Shown piece after piece: positions 55,577 through 61,481 of a DNA stretch of 64,000 nt. The stretch comes from an uncultured Phocaeicola sp. (GTDB lineage Bacteria; Bacteroidota; Bacteroidia; Bacteroidales; Bacteroidaceae). Location: the NCBI GenBank assembly GCA_944320605.1, contig CALUIE010000002.1:45329-109328 (forward strand), given 5' to 3'. The stretch's first letter is position 1. Every line of letters starts with the position of its first letter. A model generated the notes under the pieces. The model saw only the letters and a program-made list of their open reading frames with translations, did no database searches and was not told where the DNA came from. A program made the translations under genes and the position numbers.

Positions 55577-56806
55577 ATGAAAAATTCAAAGATTTATCCT
55601 TGGATAGTTGTTGGTCTTTTATGGGGTGTGGCGTTGCTTAATTATATGGACCGACAAATGCTAAGTACAATGAAAGAAGCTATGCAGATTGATATTGTAG
55701 AATTACAATCAGCTGCAAACTTCGGCCATCTTATGGCTGTGTTTTTATGGATATATGGATTAATGAGTCCTATATCGGGAATAATAGCAGACCGTTTAAG
55801 TAGAAAATGGTTAATTGTAGGTAGCTTGTTTGTTTGGTCTTCTGTAACCTATTTAATGGGTATTGCAAATACATTTGATCAGGTTTTCTGGCTCCGTGCT
55901 GTCATGGGTATAAGTGAAGCTCTTTATATTCCTGCTGCGTTGTCATTGATTGCTGATTATCACACAGGAAAATCTCGTTCATTAGCTATTGGTATTCACA
56001 TGACCGGTCTTTATACCGGCCAGGCTGTTGGTGGTTTCGGAGCTACAGTTGCTGCTGCATTCTCATGGCATACTACTTTCCACTGGTTCGGTATTATTGG
56101 TATTGCCTATGCATTTGTGCTGATGTTATTCTTGCGCGACAAGAAGTCAGAAGTTGTGACAGCTAGAATCCAGCAGGTTGCTCAAAAAGAAAGTGTATTT
56201 ACAAGTTTGAAGTCTTTACTTACCAATGTGGCTTTCTGGGTTATCCTTCTTTACTTTGCAGCTCCAAGTTTGCCGGGATGGGCTACTAAGAACTGGTTGC
56301 CTACTTTGTTTGCAGAGAACTTGGATCTTCCGATGTCACAGGCCGGCCCTATTTCGACAATCACGATTGCAGTATCTTCATTTATCGGAGTAATAATTGG
56401 TGGAACATTGTCAGATAGATGGGTTCAAAAGAATTTGCGTGGCCGTGTATATACAGGAGCAATTGGTCTTGGGTTGACAATTCCTTCATTACTTTTACTA
56501 GGCTTTGGCCATAACATAGTAGCCGTAGTAGGAGCAGGTTTGTTATTTGGTATAGGTTATGGTATATTTGATACTAACAACATGCCGATTCTTTGTCAGT
56601 TTGTATCTTCAAAACAAAGAGCTACAGCTTATGGTGTAATGAATATGGTTGGTGTGTTTGCCGGTGCATTCATTACTAATCTTCTTGGTCAGTGGGGTGA
56701 CAGTGGTAATTTGGGCTTAGGTTTTGCTATGCTGGCTATAGTAGTAGCAATTGCTCTTTGTGCACAATTATATTTCTTGCGTCCTAAAACAGATAATGTA
56801 GAATAA
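55577..56806 (+). CDS. MFS transporter, probable sialic acid/acidic sugar permease
   Basis: A 409-residue inner-membrane transporter with twelve hydrophobic segments. The N-terminal 'LNYMDRQMLSTM' (about residue 20) is typical of the anion:cation symporter branch of the major facilitator superfamily, which moves hexuronates, sialic acid and other organic anions with H+. 'GIIADRLSRKW' (about residue 70) is the loop 2-3 motif. Lying between paralogue 3 and the anomerase gene in the nan operon, it most likely brings the released sialic-type acid into the cytoplasm, as NanT does in B. fragilis. Exact substrate is inference. Confidence 0.88.
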   Translation: MKNSKIYPWIVVGLLWGVALLNYMDRQMLSTMKEAMQIDIVELQSAANFGHLMAVFLWIYGLMSPISGIIADRLSRKWLIVGSLFVWSSVTYLMGIANTFDQVFWLRAVMGISEALYIPAALSLIADYHTGKSRSLAIGIHMTGLYTGQAVGGFGATVAAAFSWHTTFHWFGIIGIAYAFVLMLFLRDKKSEVVTARIQQVAQKESVFTSLKSLLTNVAFWVILLYFAAPSLPGWATKNWLPTLFAENLDLPMSQAGPISTITIAVSSFIGVIIGGTLSDRWVQKNLRGRVYTGAIGLGLTIPSLLLLGFGHNIVAVVGAGLLFGIGYGIFDTNNMPILCQFVSSKQRATAYGVMNMVGVFAGAFITNLLGQWGDSGNLGLGFAMLAIVVAIALCAQLYFLRPKTDNVE

Positions 56807-56821
56807 TTAATATATCCGATT

Positions 56822-57268
56822 ATGATTATTTCAAATTTACAAAATAGTGAAAGGATAGAATCTCTCCATCCTTTGTTTAAGCAGTTGTTTGATTATGTAA
56901 AAACACATGACTTGCTTCATACTGAATGTGGAAGAATAGAACTGGCAGGTGATGATTTGTTTATTAATAATGTAAATCCTACTTGTGTTTCTGCTTCAGA
57001 CCAGGTATTAGAAGTACATCGTGATTATATTGATGTGCATATTCTTCTTGAAGGGAAAGAAAGAATTGGTTGGAAAGCTCTTGAAGACGTGACAGACTTA
57101 AAACAAGCATACCAGAAAGAAGGTGATTGTGCCTTATATTCAGATACTCCAACTTCATTTGTAGATTTACTTCCTGGCCAATTCCTAATAGTTTTTCCGG
57201 AAGATCCTCACGCTCCGGTTATTGGAGAAGGTAAAATTAGAAAACTTATAGGCAAAGTTAAACTCTAA
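56822..57268 (+). CDS. nanQ: YhcH/YjgK/YiaL-family protein, probable N-acetylneuraminate anomerase
   Basis: A 148-residue cupin-like protein of the YhcH/YjgK/YiaL (DUF386) family. E. coli YhcH (NanQ) speeds interconversion of the alpha and beta forms of N-acetylneuraminate so that the lyase receives its preferred anomer. Visible family marks are 'LEVHRDYIDVHILLEGKERIGW' (split over about residues 60-82) and the 'PGQFLIVFPEDPHAP' block (about 120-134), which supply metal-binding His and Glu. It is the last gene of the operon, 15 bp after the MFS gene, and is followed by a strong bidirectional terminator. Its presence strengthens the sialic acid assignment. Confidence 0.85.
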   Translation: MIISNLQNSERIESLHPLFKQLFDYVKTHDLLHTECGRIELAGDDLFINNVNPTCVSASDQVLEVHRDYIDVHILLEGKERIGWKALEDVTDLKQAYQKEGDCALYSDTPTSFVDLLPGQFLIVFPEDPHAPVIGEGKIRKLIGKVKL

Positions 57269-57299
57269 TAAGAGTTTAAATAAGTAGGTTAATTAAGAA

Positions 57300-57333
57300 G
57301 AGAGAGGGATATACTTCCCTCTCTCATTTTTTT
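57300..57333. terminator. Bidirectional rho-independent terminator
   Basis: A perfect 10-bp stem GAGAGAGGGA/TCCCTCTCTC (57300-57309, 57316-57325) with a 6-nt loop is followed by a run of T on the plus strand. The minus-strand side is T-rich too. It ends both the nan operon and the convergent dehydrogenase gene, whose stop codon overlaps the right arm. Confidence 0.9.
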
Positions 57334-58325
57334 ACCTCATTAGTTAGGACTTCTTTATTAAAATAGCTTTTGATATTAGATAATGTCGTTTCAGCAATAT
57401 TCTCTAAAGCTTCTTTTGTAAAGAATGCCTGATGAGATGAAACAATAACGTTATTAAAAGACAAAAGTCTTGCTAATGTATCATCGTCAATTATTTTATC
57501 AGAAATATCCTCGTAAAAGTATTGGCTTTCTTCTTCATATACGTCTAATCCTGCCGAGCCTATCTTCTTTGTTTTAAGACCATCAATTAGTGCGTTGGTA
57601 TTAATTAATTGTCCTCTTCCTGTATTTATTATCATTACTCCAGCTTTCATTTTACTAATAGCATATTTATCTATAATATATTTCGTTTCGTCAGTTAAAG
57701 GACAATGCAGTGAAATAATATCAGATTCTTTGTATAATGTATCTAAAGTAGTGTATTGAACTTTATTCATATTCCCAAATTCATAATCCGGATATAAGTC
57801 ATACGCTAAGATTTTCATGCCAAATCCATTAAGTATATTGATTAATTTCTTGGCTATTTTCCCTGTTCCTATAATTCCAACAGTTTTATTATGCATATCA
57901 AAACCTAACAAGCCATGAAGTGAAAAATTACCTTCTCTTGTTCTCCATGTAGCTCTATGCGTTTTTCTATTGAGTGATAGCATCAGGGCAACTGTATATT
58001 CTGCAACCGCATATGGCGAGTAATTTGGTACTCTGACTACCTTAATGCCAAATTCACTTGCTGCCACTAAATCTATATTATTGAATCCTGCACATCTAAG
58101 CGCAATTAATCTTGTGCCATTTTGTGCAAGATTAATTATAACATTTCTATTTATTTCGTCATTTACAAAAACGCACACTACTTCTGCACCTTTACAAAGG
58201 ATGGCATTATTTTCACTTAGATGTTCTTTATAATACCTTATATTGAATCCGAAGTTTTTGTTTGTTTCATTAAAAGAAACTTCATCATAAGGCATACTAC
58301 TAAAAAATGCGATTTCTGTTTTCAT
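57324..58325 (-). CDS. D-2-hydroxyacid dehydrogenase (D-lactate dehydrogenase-like)
   Basis: A 333-residue NAD-dependent oxidoreductase that reduces 2-keto acids such as pyruvate to D-2-hydroxyacids. The catalytic arginine is in 'ALRCAGFNNID' (about residue 78). The dinucleotide loop 'VGIIGTGKIAKKL' is at about 150, 'INTGRGQLINTNALI' at about 232, and the catalytic histidine in 'VSSHQAFF' at about 296. The ensemble resembles fermentative LdhA. It runs convergent to the nan operon and is not part of it, although pyruvate made by the lyase could be its substrate. Confidence 0.9.
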   Translation of the reverse strand: MKTEIAFFSSMPYDEVSFNETNKNFGFNIRYYKEHLSENNAILCKGAEVVCVFVNDEINRNVIINLAQNGTRLIALRCAGFNNIDLVAASEFGIKVVRVPNYSPYAVAEYTVALMLSLNRKTHRATWRTREGNFSLHGLLGFDMHNKTVGIIGTGKIAKKLINILNGFGMKILAYDLYPDYEFGNMNKVQYTTLDTLYKESDIISLHCPLTDETKYIIDKYAISKMKAGVMIINTGRGQLINTNALIDGLKTKKIGSAGLDVYEEESQYFYEDISDKIIDDDTLARLLSFNNVIVSSHQAFFTKEALENIAETTLSNIKSYFNKEVLTNEVKK

Positions 58326-58618
58326 AATATTTAATTTAAAGTTATTTTATCCCAAAGTACTTCTGCAAAATCTAATACAATTCCAATATATTAAAAATAA
58401 AATAGACCTAAAATCAACTATAAAAATAACAATTTTTTTACAACTAATCTCTTTATCAGAATCATTTTTCTAATATAAAATTAGTTATTCAAAAACATAA
58501 GATTTTTTATTACGCTTTTATTGTACAAATTATATACGGTAAGTATTAATGCCATTGATAGTATTTGTATTCTATTTTCAAATATTTTTCTTCTTACTAA
58601 AAAAAATAATACAGAAGT
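58326..58618. other. AT-rich intergenic region between ldhA-like gene and tRNA-Glu promoter
   Basis: About 290 bp of AT-rich DNA with no credible coding frame. It must hold the promoter of the minus-strand dehydrogenase near its left end, but I see no exact TAnnTTTG box. No repeat, integrase remnant or tRNA fragment is visible. Confidence 0.7.
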
Positions 58619-58649
58619 TTTGGTATTTTGAAAAAACTTCATACCTTTG
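58619..58649 (+). promoter_or_regulatory. Promoter of tRNA-Glu and rpsT
   Basis: A -33 TTTG (58619-58622), a 19-bp spacer and the -7 box TACCTTTG (58642-58649) fully match the Bacteroidota housekeeping consensus. The tRNA starts 55 bp past the -7 box. Confidence 0.82.
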
Positions 58650-58704
58650 CATCCGCAATCGAGAAATAATAAACTCGGCAACATCGGAATATCCGATATA
58701 GGAT

Positions 58705-58776
58705 GGCCCGTTCGTCTATCGGTTAGGACGCAAGATTTTCATTCTTGAAAGGGGGGTTCGATTCCCCCACGGGCTA
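58705..58776 (+). tRNA. tRNA-Glu (anticodon TTC)
   Basis: A complete cloverleaf without encoded CCA. The acceptor stem is GGCCCGT paired with ACGGGCT (first pair G-U), the anticodon stem is CAAGA/TCTTG, and the loop TTTTCAT presents TTC. The T arm is GGGGG-TTCGATT-CCCCC. It lies between its own strong promoter and rpsT, 42 bp upstream of the latter. Confidence 0.97.
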
Positions 58777-58818
58777 CATAATAAACAATATCACGAACAA
58801 TATTAAAGATTAGTCGAG

Positions 58819-59073
58819 ATGGCAAATCACAAATCATCTATCAAAAGAATTAGACAGGAAGAAAAAAGAAGACTTCACAACAGATATTATGCTAAGACTA
58901 TGCGTAATGCTGTAAGAAAACTTCGCGCTACATCAGACAAAGCTGAAGCAGTAGCATTGTATCCAAAAGTACAGAAAATGTTGGATAAATTGGCTAAGGT
59001 TAACATTATCCACAAGAACAAGGCTGCTAACTTGAAGTCAAAATTAGCTGCACACATCGCTAAGATTGCTTAA
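58819..59073 (+). CDS. rpsT: 30S ribosomal protein S20
   Basis: An 84-residue, very basic helical protein that binds 16S rRNA in the body of the small subunit. '[20 protein letters not shown]' at the start and the alanine/lysine-rich end '[19 protein letters not shown]' are diagnostic for S20. It is probably co-transcribed with tRNA-Glu. A hairpin followed by TTTT lies 25 bp past the stop. Confidence 0.97.
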   Translation: MANHKSSIKRIRQEEKRRLHNRYYAKTMRNAVRKLRATSDKAEAVALYPKVQKMLDKLAKVNIIHKNKAANLKSKLAAHIAKIA

Positions 59074-59098
59074 TTTTGGTACCTTAAAAAGATATTAA

Positions 59099-59122
59099 GG
59101 CTGGGTTTCTACCTGGCCTTTT
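59099..59122 (+). terminator. Possible terminator of rpsT
   Basis: GGCTGGGT (59099-59106) pairs with ACCTGGCC (59111-59118), with two G-U wobbles and a 4-nt loop, followed by TTTT. A smaller CCTTAA/TTAAGG stem overlaps its left side. The structure is modest. Confidence 0.5.
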
Positions 59123-59225
59123 GTCGTTTATACACATTCATTTCTGGAGTAAGGCGAAAATCAAAAAACATACTGATTTTCACCTTTTTTTTGTTATTAG
59201 GAAAGGTTATTACATAGATTTTTCG

Positions 59226-59233
59226 TAACTTTG
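59226..59233 (+). promoter_or_regulatory. Candidate -7 box of gyrB
   Basis: TAACTTTG is an exact TAnnTTTG match 26 bp ahead of the gyrB start codon. A -33 TTTG at normal spacing is not evident; the nearest is at 59190. Confidence 0.5.
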
Positions 59234-59259
59234 AACGATTAAATAAACTATTTAAAAAC

Positions 59260-61221
59260 ATGAGTGAAGAACTGACACCAAACAGCGGAAGCAACTACTC
59301 GGCGAGCAGTATTCAAGTGCTTGAAGGACTTGAAGCCGTACGTAAGCGTCCCGCTATGTATATCGGCGACATCAGCGAAAAAGGTTTGCATCATCTTGTA
59401 TATGAAGTTGTGGACAACTCTATCGACGAAGCGTTGGCCGGATATTGTACACATATAGAAGTAACCATAAACGAAGATAATTCAATCACAGTACAGGACA
59501 ACGGACGTGGTATCCCAGTTGATTTCCATGAAAAAGAAAAGAAATCTGCTTTGGAAGTCGTTATGACAGTGCTGCACGCCGGAGGTAAATTCGATAAAGG
59601 TTCATATAAAGTTTCCGGAGGTTTACATGGTGTGGGTGTATCGTGTGTGAACGCACTTTCTACTCACATGACTACAAACGTATTCCGCAACGGCAAGGTT
59701 TATCAGCAGGAATACGAATGCGGCAAACCTCTATACCCTGTAAAAGAAATAGGAACTACAGATTTGAGAGGTACAAAACAGACTTTTTGGCCCGACGCAT
59801 CAATATTTACCGTAACCGAATATAAATATAACATCCTCCAGGCACGTCTCAGAGAACTGGCATATCTGAACAAGGGTATCACAATCACCCTTACAGACAA
59901 ACGCGAAGTTGAGGAAGACGGAAGCTACAAGAGCGAAGTATTCCACTCGGACGAAGGTGTAAAGGAATTTGTACGTTTCCTCAATTCTACAAACACTCCA
60001 CTTTTTGATGATGTAATCTATCTGAACACAGAGAAACAAGGTGTTCCTATAGAGTGCGCCATCATGTATAACACAGGTTTCCGCGAAAACCTGCATTCAT
60101 ACGTAAATAATATCAACACTATAGAAGGTGGTACTCATGAAGGCGGTTTCCGTGCGGCACTTACACGTGTATTGAAGAAATATGCCGAAGAAAGCAAGGC
60201 ATTGGAAAAAGCAAAAGTTGAAATCTCTGGTGAGGACTTCCGAGAAGGTCTTATAGCAGTTATCTCTGTAAAGGTTGCCGAACCACAGTTTGAAGGTCAG
60301 ACAAAGACTAAACTTGGAAACAGCGAGGTAAGTGGTGCTGTGCAGCAAGCTGTGGGTGAGGCCCTTTCAAACTATCTTGAGGAACATCCTAAAGAAGCAA
60401 AAGTTATTGTTGACAAGGTGGTACTTGCAGCAACAGCACGTATCGCGGCGAGAAAAGCACGTGAGTCTGTACAGCGCAAGAGTCCTATGGGCGGCGGCGG
60501 ACTTCCGGGAAAACTGGCTGACTGTTCAAGCCGTGTGGCAGAAGAATGTGAGTTATTCCTCGTGGAGGGTGACTCTGCGGGTGGTTCTGCAAAACAGGGG
60601 CGAAGCAGACAGTTCCAGGCTATCCTGCCTCTACGAGGAAAAATCCTTAATGTTGAGAAAGCAATGTGGCACAAGGCATTTGAAAGCGATGAGGTAAACA
60701 ATATCATACAGGCACTTGGAATCCGTTTTGGTGTTGAAGAAGAAGACAGCAAGAAGGCAAACATAGAGAAACTCCGTTATCACAAGGTAATAATAATGAC
60801 CGATGCCGACGTCGATGGTTCTCACATCGACACACTTATCATGACTCTGTTCTACAGATATATGCCTGAAATCATTCAAGAAGGCCACCTGTATATAGCG
60901 ACTCCTCCATTGTACAAATGTACTAAGGGTAAGGTAAGCGAGTATTGCTACACAGAAGATGCAAGACAGGCATTCATTCAGAAATACGGTGACGGAAGCG
61001 AACAGGGAATACACACTCAGAGATACAAAGGTTTGGGTGAAATGAATCCTGAACAGCTTTGGGAAACTACAATGAATCCTGAAACTCGTATCCTGAAACA
61101 AGTACAGATAGAAAACGCCGCTGAAGCGGACTATATCTTCTCTATGCTTATGGGCGATGATGTAGCTCCTCGACGCGAGTTCATAGAAAAAAATGCCACT
61201 TACGCCAATATTGACGCATAA
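59260..61221 (+). CDS. gyrB: DNA gyrase subunit B
   Basis: A 653-residue ATPase subunit of DNA gyrase. GHKL ATP-binding motifs are 'EVVDNSIDEALAG' (about residue 50), 'DNGRGIPVD' (about 81) and 'GGLHGVGVSCVNALS' (about 120). The TOPRIM motifs are 'EGDSAGGSAKQGR' (about 435) and 'MTDADVDGSHI' (about 513), and the C-terminal 'RYKGLGEMNPEQLWETTMNP' is intact. The length and the absence of the long gamma-proteobacterial insertion fit Bacteroidota. It follows tRNA-Glu and rpsT. Confidence 0.98.
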   Translation: MSEELTPNSGSNYSASSIQVLEGLEAVRKRPAMYIGDISEKGLHHLVYEVVDNSIDEALAGYCTHIEVTINEDNSITVQDNGRGIPVDFHEKEKKSALEVVMTVLHAGGKFDKGSYKVSGGLHGVGVSCVNALSTHMTTNVFRNGKVYQQEYECGKPLYPVKEIGTTDLRGTKQTFWPDASIFTVTEYKYNILQARLRELAYLNKGITITLTDKREVEEDGSYKSEVFHSDEGVKEFVRFLNSTNTPLFDDVIYLNTEKQGVPIECAIMYNTGFRENLHSYVNNINTIEGGTHEGGFRAALTRVLKKYAEESKALEKAKVEISGEDFREGLIAVISVKVAEPQFEGQTKTKLGNSEVSGAVQQAVGEALSNYLEEHPKEAKVIVDKVVLAATARIAARKARESVQRKSPMGGGGLPGKLADCSSRVAEECELFLVEGDSAGGSAKQGRSRQFQAILPLRGKILNVEKAMWHKAFESDEVNNIIQALGIRFGVEEEDSKKANIEKLRYHKVIIMTDADVDGSHIDTLIMTLFYRYMPEIIQEGHLYIATPPLYKCTKGKVSEYCYTEDARQAFIQKYGDGSEQGIHTQRYKGLGEMNPEQLWETTMNPETRILKQVQIENAAEADYIFSMLMGDDVAPRREFIEKNATYANIDA

Positions 61222-61272
61222 TGTGGTTTATGTTTAACTAAATTTTTTACCTCCTCACATCTTACACGGAGG

Positions 61273-61309
61273 AAAGCCTCGGAATTCACAAAGTTCCGGG
61301 GCTTTTTTT
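61273..61309 (+). terminator. Rho-independent terminator of gyrB
   Basis: AAAGCCTCGGAA (61273-61284) pairs with TTCCGGGGCTTT (61294-61305) over 12 bp with one wobble and a 9-nt loop, running directly into a T tract. It lies 51 bp past the gyrB stop. Confidence 0.9.
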
Positions 61310-61481
61310 ATTATCAACCTTGTTTATATTTCTCTATTTCAAAAACGCTCCCAGGAAGCGTATAAAGAGGTTTCATGTCATAAAACATTTATATTTTTCA
61401 TATAAACCCGACAAGGATTGTTATAAAATAACTATTTTTGAAAAAAGAAATAACTTAACAAAAACCAATACCAAATAAGAT

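Noticed and set aside
57324-58325. D-2-hydroxyacid dehydrogenase as part of the sialic acid pathway (NanOx-like)
   Set aside because: It is convergent to the nan operon, separated by a strong bidirectional terminator, and its motifs match D-lactate dehydrogenase rather than the Gfo/Idh-type oxidoreductase used for 2,7-anhydro-Neu5Ac.
58705-58776. tRNA-Glu as an integration site for the PUL
   Set aside because: No copy of the tRNA 3' end was found near recO or elsewhere at the PUL edge, and no integrase gene is present. The PUL also lies on the 5' side of the tRNA.
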